A stretch of 18,256 bases of DNA from DASVCN01 sp040905665 (GCA_040905665.1 JBBDRD010000043.1:1-18256); one strand, 5' to 3'. Counted from the first letter of the stretch, positions 1 to 6,511 are shown. The notes: a model not told the origin generated them from the sequence alone. Translations and numbers: made by a program.

Positions 1-286
1 CATCGCTGGCATTTCGGAAGGTGTGCGGAACACCGGGCTCGACGGCTTGTCGGTCTCCTTTCCTTAGGGTCTTCCAGGTGCCGTTTACGTTGACGTCGAG
101 GGATCCCTCGAGGATCTCGTAGGTCTCTGTCGCGTGGGGATGGACGTGGAGCGGGGTGCCTCCGGTACGCGGCGCTAACTCCCATTCCATGTCGAACGTT
201 TGTCCGCCGGATTCCGATGGCGTCCTTTTGATGATGAACTTGGTTCCCAGAGGGCCGAGATCAAGAACGTCGCCGGATTTGAGCAT
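1..286 (-). CDS. Cupin-domain protein, 3' part cut by window edge
   Basis: Reading leftward from an ATG at 286-284, an open frame runs off the window after 95 codons. It contains both classical cupin motifs. Motif 1 is PLHVHPHATETYEILEG (the HxH pair, then Glu and Gly) and motif 2 is GDRQAVEPGVPHTFRN (G, PG, H, N). The two His of motif 1, its Glu and the His of motif 2 normally bind a divalent metal inside a small beta barrel. No signal peptide is visible, so it is probably cytosolic. Single-domain cupins of this kind range from enzymes to sugar or oxalate binders, and the substrate cannot be told. There is no strong Shine-Dalgarno before the ATG, so the start is only probable. Confidence 0.85.
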   Translation of the reverse strand, partial: MLKSGDVLDLGPLGTKFIIKRTPSESGGQTFDMEWELAPRTGGTPLHVHPHATETYEILEGSLDVNVNGTWKTLRKGDRQAVEPGVPHTFRNASD

Positions 287-520
287 GGATCAGAGTAGCG
301 CAATCTTTGTTGTCGGGTAGAGAGTCCATTTTCGCTCCCCAGGGTGTTAGCGTTGTGCCTGCTCGATTGGCCGATAGTTCGCGCTTACGACGCCGCAATG
401 GCAGAGTGGGCGAACCAAAGTGCCGTTCATCCGGCCGAACCGCTTCAGAGCCGACCTCGCTAGTTGGGCTGGGGTGGGACCGTGATGATCGCACGACAGT
501 ACAGCTCGTAACGGAAGACG

Positions 521-560
521 GCGCCATCCTCGTCGAGTGCGGCATCGACGAGGATGGCGC
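521..560. repeat. Perfect 16-bp inverted repeat with 8-nt loop
   Basis: Arms 521-536 (GCGCCATCCTCGTCGA) and 545-560 are exact reverse complements, separated by GTGCGGCA. The structure is non-coding and lies 31 bases past the stop codon of the minus-strand repeat-protein gene. No T-run follows it on either strand, so it is not a textbook intrinsic terminator. It could still stop or stabilise that transcript, or be a copy of a dispersed palindromic element. Confidence 0.85.
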
Positions 561-571
561 GAGTGGGCAGA

Positions 572-589
572 GGAGAAGTTGCCTTCTCC
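572..589 (-). terminator. Possible terminator hairpin after the repeat-protein gene
   Basis: GGAGAAG (572-578) pairs with CTTCTCC (583-589) across a 4-nt loop, starting one base beyond the minus-strand stop codon at 591-593. The run after the stem is CT-rich rather than a clean T-tract, so termination is inferred from position and stem only. Confidence 0.35.
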
Positions 590-590
590 C

Positions 591-944
591 TCAAACCTCA
601 GCGTCGCGTGCTCGGCTTCGGCGCAGCCCGGCGGCCATCACTCCCGCAACGACCACTCCCGTTGGGAAGAGGCCGATCGAGAACACGCCGATGCTGAACA
701 CACCGATGCTGAACACTCCTATCGAGAAGACGCCGGCCGAGGCGACGCCGGCGGAGAAGATACCGCTGCTGAAGATTCCGAGCGCGAACTCACCCGCTGC
801 AAACACTCCCTGGGCGAAGCTTCCGGCCGCGAAGTAGCCGCGGGCGAACTCTCCCGAGGTGAACGGGCTCTCGACCAAGATCAGTCCTGCCAGTGCCAGC
901 AGTGCTGCGGCCGCGACAATTCCGATCGACAGTGTCCTCTTCAT
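591..944 (-). CDS. Secreted or membrane-anchored hydrophobic pentapeptide-repeat protein
   Basis: This 117-residue protein starts at the ATG at 944-942, preceded by a good AAGGAGAG ribosome-binding site. Residues 1-25 form a basic and hydrophobic signal or anchor. Glycine then recurs exactly every five residues from 31 to 106, giving 16 units, with Phe two positions later in most of them (consensus GxFSI or GxFAx). This spacing resembles pentapeptide-repeat proteins, which fold as a right-handed square beta helix of four repeats per turn, so about four turns are expected here. Unlike the classic A(D/N)Lxx family, the non-core positions are mostly hydrophobic (Ile, Val, Ala). That suggests a membrane- or surface-embedded coil. 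The tail RRSRARDAEV is charged. It is divergent from a TetR gene that probably controls it. The function is unknown. Confidence 0.8.
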   Translation of the reverse strand: MKRTLSIGIVAAAALLALAGLILVESPFTSGEFARGYFAAGSFAQGVFAAGEFALGIFSSGIFSAGVASAGVFSIGVFSIGVFSIGVFSIGLFPTGVVVAGVMAAGLRRSRARDAEV

Positions 945-976
945 GCTTCTCTCCTTCGCCGTCTGCCTGCACGGCT

Positions 977-995
977 ATCTTTACACCGTTAAGAT
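977..995. promoter_or_regulatory. Probable TetR operator O1 (ATCTT-N9-AAGAT)
   Basis: ATCTT at 977-981 and AAGAT at 991-995 form an inverted repeat with a 9-bp centre. One further pair lies outside (T976/A996) and two more lie inside (AC/GT), giving 8 of 10 possible pairs around position 986. The site covers the -10 element and start region of the divergent minus-strand promoter. Its architecture matches O2 exactly. Confidence 0.6.
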
Positions 996-1019
996 ACGCT
1001 ACAATCTTGTCGATGTCAA
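991..1019 (-). promoter_or_regulatory. Sigma-70-type promoter for the pentapeptide-repeat gene
   Basis: Read on the minus strand, a consensus -35 TTGACA (1019-1014) is followed by a 17-bp spacer and the -10 TATCTT (996-991). Transcription would begin near 984, leaving a leader of about 40 nt before the ATG at 944. Both hexamers are overlapped by the twin dyads at 977-995 and 1004-1022, so repression by steric block is expected. Confidence 0.7.
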
Positions 1020-1022
1020 GAT
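1004..1022. promoter_or_regulatory. Probable TetR operator O2 (ATCTT-N9-AAGAT)
   Basis: ATCTTG at 1004-1009 pairs with CAAGAT at 1017-1022, with one more inner C/G pair. The spacing of ATCTT and AAGAT is the same 9 bp as in O1, and the two centres are 27 bp apart. It covers the -35 box of the minus-strand promoter and touches the TetR start codon at 1023, so it could also mediate autorepression. Confidence 0.6.
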
Positions 1023-1652
1023 ATGGCTAATGACGATCGATACCACCACGGCAACCTGCGCCAAGCCCTAATCGATGCCGGGCTCGATATCCTCGAAGAG
1101 CGCGGAGTCGATGGCGTGACCCTTCGGGAGGCGGCTCGACGTGCCGGCGTGAGCCATGCAGCTCCCTACCACCACTTTTCCGACAAGGCCAATCTCATCG
1201 AGTCGATCGCCGTTCATGGCTTCGAGGGCTTCGCTCGCGCCCTCCAGCGTGCTTGGGAGAGTACTTCCGGCAATGCACTGGAACGCCTGCAGTCCACAGG
1301 AATCGCCTATGTAGCTTTCGCGCTCGGCCGGCCCGCCCTGTTCCGCTTGATGAACCGTCAGGAACTTCGTACGCCCAGGCTCGCGAGCGACAACGAGCCG
1401 GGCCCCGTCGAGCAGGCGGCCCACGCCTCCTACCAGATACTGGTCGACGGCATTATCGAGTGTCAGGCAGCAGGACTCATCGCTCGGGGCGATCCGAATC
1501 CCTACGCGCTCACGGCCTGGTCCCTGGTTCATGGACTTGCGGTGCTGGGTATGGACGGCCTGATCATCGACCGAGAACCAACTGTGGAAGCCGGAGAGCA
1601 ACTGGCCCGAATGGCTACCGGTGTACTGGGTCAGGGCCTCATGGTCAGATGA
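1023..1652 (+). CDS. TetR/AcrR-family regulator with WHG C-terminal domain
   Basis: This 209-residue protein has a TetR-type DNA-binding domain at the N-terminus. YHHGNLRQALIDAG (7-20) opens helix 1, and residues 33-52, VTLREAARRAGVSHAAPYHH, form the helix-turn-helix, followed by FSDKANLIESIA. The C-terminal half includes ALFRLM (105-110) and the TAWSLVHGLAVLGMDG segment (164-179), characteristic of the TetR_C_33 or 'WHG' ligand-binding domain. Such proteins are usually dimeric repressors released by small hydrophobic ligands. The start has no Shine-Dalgarno and abuts a dyad, so translation may be leaderless or nearly so. A TACAAT at 1000-1005 could serve as a -10. Its likely targets are its own promoter and the divergent pentapeptide-repeat gene. 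The inducer is unknown. Confidence 0.9.
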   Translation: MANDDRYHHGNLRQALIDAGLDILEERGVDGVTLREAARRAGVSHAAPYHHFSDKANLIESIAVHGFEGFARALQRAWESTSGNALERLQSTGIAYVAFALGRPALFRLMNRQELRTPRLASDNEPGPVEQAAHASYQILVDGIIECQAAGLIARGDPNPYALTAWSLVHGLAVLGMDGLIIDREPTVEAGEQLARMATGVLGQGLMVR

Positions 1653-1755
1653 CCGAGTTCGCTTGACTCCTTAATTTTGACGCGCTCCTCTTGTGCCTTG
1701 GGCCTCCGTACCTCATCTCTCGCAACTGCTATTGTTCGATCCTCGAGGAGGAAAG

Positions 1756-2161
1756 ATGTTGGCGGACAAGGATGCGATGGCGACCATAGCCGTTAGGGAT
1801 ATCACGGCGGCGCGGGAGTTCTATGAACGGGTGCTAGAGCTCGAGTCCACTGGTGGTATGCCCGGCGTGGCCACGTACAGGAGCGGCGGTTCGACGATCG
1901 TCGTCTACGAGTCGGAGTTCGCGGGTACGAACCGCGCGACGTCGGTGACGTGGGGAGTCGGCGACGAGATGGACGGAATCGTTCGGAGGCTTGCCGACGC
2001 CGGCGTTGGGGGGGGGGGGGGGGGNNNNNNNNNNCCCCCGCCAGCACCTCGAAGCCGGACGGAGTGACGAACGCGACGGCAACGTCCATCTGGCGGACGG
2101 ATTCAAGGCAGCATGGTTCACCGATCCCGACGGCAACATCCTCCACATCAACAATCAGTAG
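1756..2161 (+). CDS. VOC (glyoxalase/bleomycin-resistance fold) protein, split by assembly gap
   Basis: The ATG at 1756 follows a strong GAGGAGGAAAG ribosome-binding site at 1745-1755. The first 84 residues (MLADKDAMATIAVRDITAAR...) have the opening of a VOC domain with REFYERVLEL and the YESEF strand. Beyond the N gap (2025-2034) the frame resumes with HLADGFKAAWFTDPDG and NILHINNQ, the typical VOC C-terminus, stopping with TAG at 2159-2161. The two parts are in different frames across the 10 Ns, which only reflects arbitrary gap length. The full protein is probably about 125-130 residues. It ends tail-to-tail with the HAD gene, overlapping it by 7 bp. The G17 and C5 runs at the gap are suspect. 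Substrate and metal dependence are unknown. Confidence 0.8.
2008..2039. other. Assembly gap flanked by G17 and C5 homopolymers
   Basis: Seventeen G (2008-2024), ten N (2025-2034) and five C (2035-2039) interrupt the VOC reading frame at a place where the family has ordinary residues. A G-run at a contig end is a familiar short-read artefact, and the 10 Ns look like a fixed scaffold spacer. The polyglycine and polyproline these would encode should not be taken as real protein sequence. Confidence 0.9.
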
Positions 2162-2958
2162 CCGGCACGAAAGAAGCGGGCAAGCAGACCGGGAATCTCC
2201 CTCAGATCGCTCGCCACGAAATCCGGCACGAATGCCTCGGCTGGAGCCGGGTGGTACTCCCTGTACAGCGCCCCTTCGAGTACAGCTTCCAGGTATGGGC
2301 CGAATTCGCTGTGAGCGGTGCGCTCGCGCGGCTCGAGCCGGCGAAGCGAGGGCGCGAGCCGTGGTGCGAACCAGACCGAAGTGAGGCCGGCAAGATTCGC
2401 ACCCAGTACGTCGTGCTCTAGTGTGTCGCCCACGTGGGCGATCAGGTCGGGAACACCTGCGAAATACTCTGGGCTGGGCTTGGCGAAGCCGGCTGATTCG
2501 GGACTCAACACCTGCTCGAACAGCTCGGCGATCCCGAGTGCCGAGAGCACCGGCCACTGGTAGGCCCGGTAGCCGTTGGTCGCCGCCACCAGCTTGAGGC
2601 CGCCCTCGCGCAACTCCTCGAGGCACTCACGCGCCCCCGGCAGCAGGGCGATCATGCCCTCCTCGCCGCAGCACTGCTCGACCAGCGAGGCGACGTCGGG
2701 AACGCCGTCGCCTCCAAAGTCCCGGCTCACCTTTGCCAGAATGGAGTCCCAGTCGTAGGCCGCGACGAAGTCGCCGGCAACCATGCGGGCCACCCACTCC
2801 TCGCGGACAGCCTGATCGATGAGCTCGTCGGCATCCTCCGCCTCGTGGGAGCGCAGTAGCGGATTCTGACGAATGTGGGCACGCATCCGTGGAAACACCC
2901 CGAGTGCGAACGGGTTCTGGATCAAAACGCCGTCGAGATCGAAACTTACGGTGGCCAC
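2155..2958 (-). CDS. HAD-superfamily hydrolase in the sugar-transport operon
   Basis: This 267-residue protein starts at a GTG (2958-2956) 7 nt after an AGGAGG that itself overlaps the stop codon of the upstream permease gene, a strong sign of translational coupling. All four HAD motifs are visible: nucleophile FDLDGV (Asp7, Asp9), TNG (Thr127), Lys160 in AKPSPEYF, and the acidic GDTLEHD (Asp178, Asp183). Residues from about 18 to 95 form a helical cap, as in phosphoglycolate- or sugar-phosphatase-like members. It is likely a cytosolic phosphatase. Its position as the last gene of a sugar importer operon suggests a sugar-phosphate or related substrate. The long upstream open frame in the same phase is an artefact of GC-rich sequence. 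The gene's end overlaps the convergent VOC gene. Confidence 0.88.
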   Translation of the reverse strand: MATVSFDLDGVLIQNPFALGVFPRMRAHIRQNPLLRSHEAEDADELIDQAVREEWVARMVAGDFVAAYDWDSILAKVSRDFGGDGVPDVASLVEQCCGEEGMIALLPGARECLEELREGGLKLVAATNGYRAYQWPVLSALGIAELFEQVLSPESAGFAKPSPEYFAGVPDLIAHVGDTLEHDVLGANLAGLTSVWFAPRLAPSLRRLEPRERTAHSEFGPYLEAVLEGALYREYHPAPAEAFVPDFVASDLREIPGLLARFFRAGY

Positions 2959-2969
2959 TAACGCGCCTC

Positions 2970-3836
2970 CTAACCCTTGAGGGCGCCCACGGTCACACCG
3001 CGCAAGAAGTAGCGTTGGAAGGCGAAGAACACGATGACGACCGGGATCGCCGCCAGAACCGCTCCGGCCATGTGCAGGCCGAAGAATAGCGGCGCCTCCT
3101 CCCGCAGCAACACCAGTCCCACCTGCAACGTGCGCATCTCGCTCGAGCGTGTCACCACCAGCGGCCACACGAAGACGTTCCACTGGGCGACGAAGGTGAT
3201 GATGCCCAGAAACGCGAGGCCGGGTCGAACCAGTGGCAGTACCACGCCCCAGAACGTCTGCAGCTCGGTCGCGCCGTCTACCCGGGCGGCGTCGAGCAGC
3301 TCGGAGGGCAGGGTCTGGAGGAACTGTTTCATCAGAAACACGGCGAACGGACTCACCAACAGGGGCAAGATGAGACCCCAATAGGTGTCGGTCATACCCA
3401 GTCTCACCACCACGATGAAGAGAGGCACCAGGATGGCTTCGAAGGGGAGCATCATCGCCATGATGTACAGCCAGAAGAGTGGTCGCGAGCCGGTGAAGTG
3501 GAGCTTCGCGAAGGCGTATCCGGCCATGCTGGCGAACACCAGCACCCCGACGGTGATGATCACGCTCATGAACGACGAGTTGAACACCCACCAGCCGAAG
3601 TCGCGGCGCCCGACGATATCCCGGTAATTGTCCAGCGTCGGGTTGGCGGGGAAGAGGTCGGGTGGAAATTGCACCGTGAGGGCGGACGGGGTAAGGGAGG
3701 TCACCACCATCCAGTAGAGCGGAATCAGGGCCAGCAGGCCCAATACCGTGAGCAGCAGAAGCATTCCCGCCGCGCCCAGCCGGGTCGGTTTTATCGGATG
3801 TTCGGGATCTCGTACCCGCCACATTGCGCCCCGCAT
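2970..3836 (-). CDS. Carbohydrate ABC transporter permease, MalG type
   Basis: This 288-residue inner-membrane protein has about six transmembrane segments. The ABC-permease coupling (EAA) loop is at 182-202, DAARVDGATELQTFWGVVLP, where the domain docks on the ATPase. It ends with FQRYFLRGVTVGALKG, the usual C-terminus of the CUT1 MalG/UgpE group. Its ATG (3836-3834) shares one base with the TGA of the preceding permease (TGATG), so translation is coupled. Together with the neighbouring MalF-type permease and the binding protein it would form an importer for a di- or oligosaccharide. The ATPase is absent from this window and is probably a shared MsiK/UgpC-type subunit encoded elsewhere. The exact sugar is not determinable. 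Confidence 0.93.
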   Translation of the reverse strand: MRGAMWRVRDPEHPIKPTRLGAAGMLLLLTVLGLLALIPLYWMVVTSLTPSALTVQFPPDLFPANPTLDNYRDIVGRRDFGWWVFNSSFMSVIITVGVLVFASMAGYAFAKLHFTGSRPLFWLYIMAMMLPFEAILVPLFIVVVRLGMTDTYWGLILPLLVSPFAVFLMKQFLQTLPSELLDAARVDGATELQTFWGVVLPLVRPGLAFLGIITFVAQWNVFVWPLVVTRSSEMRTLQVGLVLLREEAPLFFGLHMAGAVLAAIPVVIVFFAFQRYFLRGVTVGALKG

Positions 3837-4756
3837 CAGTACTCCACGTTCTGCCCCAGCCAGCGGAACTGGACCGCGGCCAACGCGAAGGTGATGAGGA
3901 AGAGCAGAATCGCTTGCGCCGATGCCAAGCCCAGCTCGAACTGGCGGAAGGCCGTCTGGTAGATGAGGTAGACGACCGTTATCGTCGCGAACTGAGGACC
4001 GCCACCGGTCATGATGTAGATGCTGTCGAATACCTGGAAGGTGTTGATCGTGCCGGTTACCACCAGATATAGGAGGGTGGGCCGAATCAGCGGGAGGACT
4101 ATCTGGCGAAAGGTTACGCCCCGCGATGCACCGTCCATGATCGCAACCTCGTACAGGTCACGCGGAATGCGAGCCAGGGCGGCCGACAACAGCACGATAC
4201 TCGAGCCGCCACCCATGATGACCTGCATCGCTATGAGCGCCGGCAGGGCGGTCGAGGTGTTGCCCAGCCAGGTGACAGGCTCCAGTCCCAACAGCGACAT
4301 GAAGGCATTGAGGAGACCAAAGGTGGGGTTGAAGATCCACAGCCAAACCAGAGAGATGATGACGCTGGAGGTTACGGCGGGCAGATAAAAGGCTGACTTG
4401 TAGAACGTCTGCAGTCCGTGTGACAGCGGATCGAGCAGATAGGCGATGAGGAGCGCCTTGCCCAACCAGAAGACGACCACTGCGGCCGTGAAGACAGCTG
4501 TATTGCGTAGGGCGATGCCGAAGAGCGGGTCGCGCAGCACCGTACGGAAGTTCTCCAGGCCCACCCACTCGATGCTCCTCGGTTGGTAGTCGAGAAAGGC
4601 GAGGGCGATTGCGCCGGCAACGGGAACGAGGAAGAAGACCGCGAAGAAAAGGGTATGCGGAAGGACGAAGGCGTAACCCCAGACGTTCTGAGCGAGCCAG
4701 CGCCCCGGTCGATACGACCTGGGGCGCTGGTTGTGGCGAGAAATGGGTCGCTGCAA
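3836..4756 (-). CDS. Carbohydrate ABC transporter permease, MalF type
   Basis: This 306-residue protein has a cytosolic N-terminus of about 25 residues, then about six membrane segments. The EAA loop is at 203-223, EVAIMDGASRGVTFRQIVLP, and TGGGP (250-254) is typical of CUT1 MalF/UgpA permeases. The only usable start is TTG at 4756-4754, because no ATG or GTG occurs in frame before the first membrane segment. The start lies 3 nt after the TAG of the binding-protein gene and in the same reading frame, with no clear Shine-Dalgarno, so it probably depends on coupling. A strong hairpin sits inside codons 10-20. It forms an importer with the MalG-type partner. Confidence 0.92.
   Translation of the reverse strand: MQRPISRHNQRPRSYRPGRWLAQNVWGYAFVLPHTLFFAVFFLVPVAGAIALAFLDYQPRSIEWVGLENFRTVLRDPLFGIALRNTAVFTAAVVVFWLGKALLIAYLLDPLSHGLQTFYKSAFYLPAVTSSVIISLVWLWIFNPTFGLLNAFMSLLGLEPVTWLGNTSTALPALIAMQVIMGGGSSIVLLSAALARIPRDLYEVAIMDGASRGVTFRQIVLPLIRPTLLYLVVTGTINTFQVFDSIYIMTGGGPQFATITVVYLIYQTAFRQFELGLASAQAILLFLITFALAAVQFRWLGQNVEY
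4698..4729 (-). promoter_or_regulatory. Strong mRNA hairpin at the 5' end of the permease gene
   Basis: CAGCGCCCC and GGTCG on one side pair with CGACC and GGGGCGCTG on the other, with one bulged base and a 3-nt loop: 14 pairs, almost all G/C. It lies in the transcript just downstream of the binding-protein stop codon. In maltose operons of enterobacteria, intergenic palindromes at the same place protect the binding-protein mRNA and raise its level relative to the permeases. A similar role is inferred here. Confidence 0.5.
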
Positions 4757-4759
4757 GAC

Positions 4760-6127
4760 CTAGCGGTTGAACACGGCCCTGTTGGCCTGCTCTACGAACG
4801 TGTCCAGCGCCTCTTGCGGGGTCGCCTGACCGCTGAACGCGGACTGCAACGCCGCCGTAAGAAAGTCGAGCGCCGGGGCGACGTCTACGTGAGATGGGCC
4901 GTAGTAGGGGACGCCGTGGGAGATTGCGTTGGTGTAGGTGGCCACCTGTTGGGAGATGTCCTCGGTGTAAGCCTGAGTCTGTTCGAAGGTGAGCTGCTCG
5001 TTCACCGATTCTCGGGCGGTCACGTAGAGCAGGTCTTCCAGGAGGGCCGCATTCTCCGGATTGGTGATGAAGCGCGCCAGCTCCATGGCCATCTCCTGCT
5101 CGTAGGGATCGTCGTTCTGGAGGACGAGGAAGCCGCCCGAGGTCTGGAACGCCACCGGTCCCACCTCCGGATCGGAGGGGTAGGGGGCGATAACAACCTG
5201 GATCGGATCGGCGATGCGTCCCTCATTGATGTAACGGCCGATCCGGCCGATCTCGTAGATCCCGCCGTAACCCATCGCCGCCCTGCCTTGATGCAAGTTG
5301 TCGATGGTGTCGTAGACGCCCAATCCTGCCGCGCCTTCGGGTGCGATGCCGTGCTCGTTGATCATGTCGACCATGAACTGAAGCCCCTGCACGCCCTCAG
5401 GCGAGTTGAGCACGAACTCCGTGCCCTCTTCGTTCATCAGTCGCGCACCGAAACGGTGGAGCCAGGCGAGCATGTTCTCGGTGTCCTGCGCTGCGAGTGT
5501 AATCGCGTAGACATCGGTGTCGCCGTCGCCGTCACGGTCGAACGTCAGTTGTTCTGCCGCCGCGAGGAACTCCTCCAGCGTCCAGTCGCGAGCCGGCAGT
5601 GCAGGCAGTTCGACACCACGTTCCTCGAAGATGGCAGGATTCAGCAGCAGAGTCGAGCCCATGCCGTTGTTCGAGTTGTTCCAGGGCCAGATATAGTGCT
5701 GCCCTTCGACCAGCCCGCTTGCGAGCGTGTAGTCGATGAAGTCGGCACGATCCTCGGCGGTGAGATAGTCGTCGATCGGGGCGAGCAGCCCTTGCCGTGC
5801 CCAATCGGGGTTCCACTGCAGGTCTTTGAGAACGTCCGGCGGGTTGCCTGCGAAGAGAGCGGTAGTGACCTTCTCTCCGAATCCCTGATTAGGTACGATC
5901 TCGAACTCGACTGTCACGTTGGGATGGAGCTTCTCGAACTCGTCGCTGATGTACTGCGCGAACTCCTCGCCCGTGGGGGAGCCGTCTGCGGGGAAGCCAG
6001 GCGGTCGGATGCGCCACGGGTTGATCCACCACGATAGAGTGATTTCCGGTTCGTCGGACTGTGCGAAGGCCGGAATGCTGGTGGCCAACAGGAGTAGTGC
6101 CAGGGCCATGGTTAAACGTTTCATCAT
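4760..6127 (-). CDS. Extracellular sugar-binding protein of the ABC importer
   Basis: This 455-residue precursor has a Sec signal peptide (MMKRLTMALALLLLATSIPAFA, cleavage after residue 22). There is no lipobox Cys, so the product is probably soluble in the periplasm. The mature part has the features of family-1 solute-binding proteins: EFEKLHPNVTVEFEIVP, LFAGNPPDVLKDL, GMGSTLLLNPAIFEERGV, the WTLEEFLAAAEQLT motif, and the ETGGF-like TSGGFLVL near 333. An aromatic- and Trp-rich N-terminus (LSWWINPWRI) and the WPWNNSN segment may line the ligand site. Two adjacent ATGs are preceded by a good GAGGGAG. It is the first gene of an operon with two permeases and a HAD hydrolase. Ligand class is inferred: a disaccharide or oligosaccharide. 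Confidence 0.93.
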   Translation of the reverse strand: MMKRLTMALALLLLATSIPAFAQSDEPEITLSWWINPWRIRPPGFPADGSPTGEEFAQYISDEFEKLHPNVTVEFEIVPNQGFGEKVTTALFAGNPPDVLKDLQWNPDWARQGLLAPIDDYLTAEDRADFIDYTLASGLVEGQHYIWPWNNSNNGMGSTLLLNPAIFEERGVELPALPARDWTLEEFLAAAEQLTFDRDGDGDTDVYAITLAAQDTENMLAWLHRFGARLMNEEGTEFVLNSPEGVQGLQFMVDMINEHGIAPEGAAGLGVYDTIDNLHQGRAAMGYGGIYEIGRIGRYINEGRIADPIQVVIAPYPSDPEVGPVAFQTSGGFLVLQNDDPYEQEMAMELARFITNPENAALLEDLLYVTARESVNEQLTFEQTQAYTEDISQQVATYTNAISHGVPYYGPSHVDVAPALDFLTAALQSAFSGQATPQEALDTFVEQANRAVFNR

Positions 6128-6144
6128 CCAGTATCTCCCTCTTG

Positions 6145-6168
6145 TGTGGATCTACATTTTCGATTATA
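6145..6168 (-). promoter_or_regulatory. Promoter -10 and possible operator of the sugar-import operon
   Basis: A perfect TATAAT (6168-6163 on the minus strand) lies 35 bp upstream of the binding-protein ATG, putting the transcript start near 6156. No good -35 stands 17 bp upstream (nearest candidate TTCGTG), which suggests activator dependence or a weak promoter. An imperfect dyad, TGTGGATCTACA at 6145-6156 (10 of 12 positions symmetrical), covers the predicted start and could be a repressor site. Confidence 0.55.
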
Positions 6169-6263
6169 GCCAGGCGCGCCGTCACGAACCTCCCGTCCCA
6201 CACTTCGTAGGACCAGGCCACGGGCACGTCGACAAAGCAACCGTCAAGGCGTATCCGTAAGGG

Positions 6264-6416
6264 ATGGCTTACGAAGACGTGCTGACGGCGTTGGCCGACC
6301 CCACTCGCCGGAGAATCTTCGAGGCGCTTCGCCAGCGGCCCATGACGGTCGGTGAACTGGCCGCGGGTCAGCCGGTGAGCAGGCCGGCGGTGTCGCAGGA
6401 GATGACGCCTAAATAA
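6264..6416 (+). pseudogene. Truncated ArsR-family HTH regulator remnant
   Basis: An open frame of 50 codons begins MAYEDVLTALADPTRRRIFEALRQRP and continues with MTVGELAAGQPVSRPAVSQ. This is the unmistakable N-terminal half of an ArsR-type winged-helix regulator (ADPTRRRIxxxL, then the recognition helix SRPAVSQ). Intact members continue with HLKVLxxAGL and a beta wing. Here the match stops after SQ and the frame ends with EMTPK and TAA. No further ArsR-like sequence is found in the following 95 bp before the GH13 gene, so the gene seems to have lost its 3' half by deletion. It sits between the divergent sugar-import and GH13 units, where a local regulator might have been. Function of the 50-residue stub is unlikely. 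Confidence 0.75.
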
Positions 6417-6424
6417 TTGTGCGC

Positions 6425-6445
6425 GCTCCCCGAGCAGTAGTCGGG
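6425..6445. repeat. Hairpin after the ArsR remnant
   Basis: TCCCCGA (6425-6431) and TCGGGGA (6439-6445) are perfect complements around a 7-nt loop, 9 bases past the ArsR stop. No T-run follows. It lies in the leader region of the GH13 gene and could be a leftover terminator or a leader structure. Confidence 0.45.
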
Positions 6446-6511
6446 GAAGCCTGTGATGATGACTCGAGATGAGATCACGCGAACCGTCCCATCGGGTGTC
6501 AGGCGCCGGAC

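Larger units (their letters stand above)
287..590. other. Intergenic stretch with two hairpins, no convincing gene
   Basis: I see no gene here. The open frames on both strands have arginine- and serine-rich, low-information translations and no ribosome-binding site. The stretch lies downstream of the pentapeptide-repeat gene and upstream of the cupin gene, both on the minus strand. It holds a very strong perfect palindrome at 521-560 and a smaller hairpin at 572-589, listed separately. Confidence 0.6.

Noticed and set aside
261..545. 94-codon minus-strand frame between the cupin and repeat-protein genes
   Set aside because: Ser/Arg-rich, overlaps the cupin start and half of a palindrome, and has no ribosome-binding site.
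672..735. Short direct repeats suggestive of a CRISPR or iteron array
   Set aside because: Units of about 15 bp without spacers that encode the five-residue protein repeat; explained by coding sequence.
537..992. 151-codon plus-strand frame with AEHTDAEH-like repeats
   Set aside because: The periodicity is the antisense image of the pentapeptide-repeat gene, which has a signal peptide, promoter and ribosome-binding site.
2959..3822. Upstream extension of the HAD frame to 555 codons
   Set aside because: The extension overlaps the permease gene in another frame with low-information Arg/Gly/Ala sequence; the GTG at 2958 with AGGAGG and the start of the DxD motif fix the true start.
4754..4762. 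Stop-codon readthrough making a binding-protein/permease fusion
   Set aside because: The frames agree, but the TAG context shows no readthrough signal, and a secreted domain fused to a permease lacking its own start would be topologically odd.
4583..6037. 484-codon plus-strand frame antisense to the binding-protein gene
   Set aside because: No recognisable motif, no ribosome-binding site, and it lies wholly opposite a clear solute-binding protein; GC-rich codon shadow.
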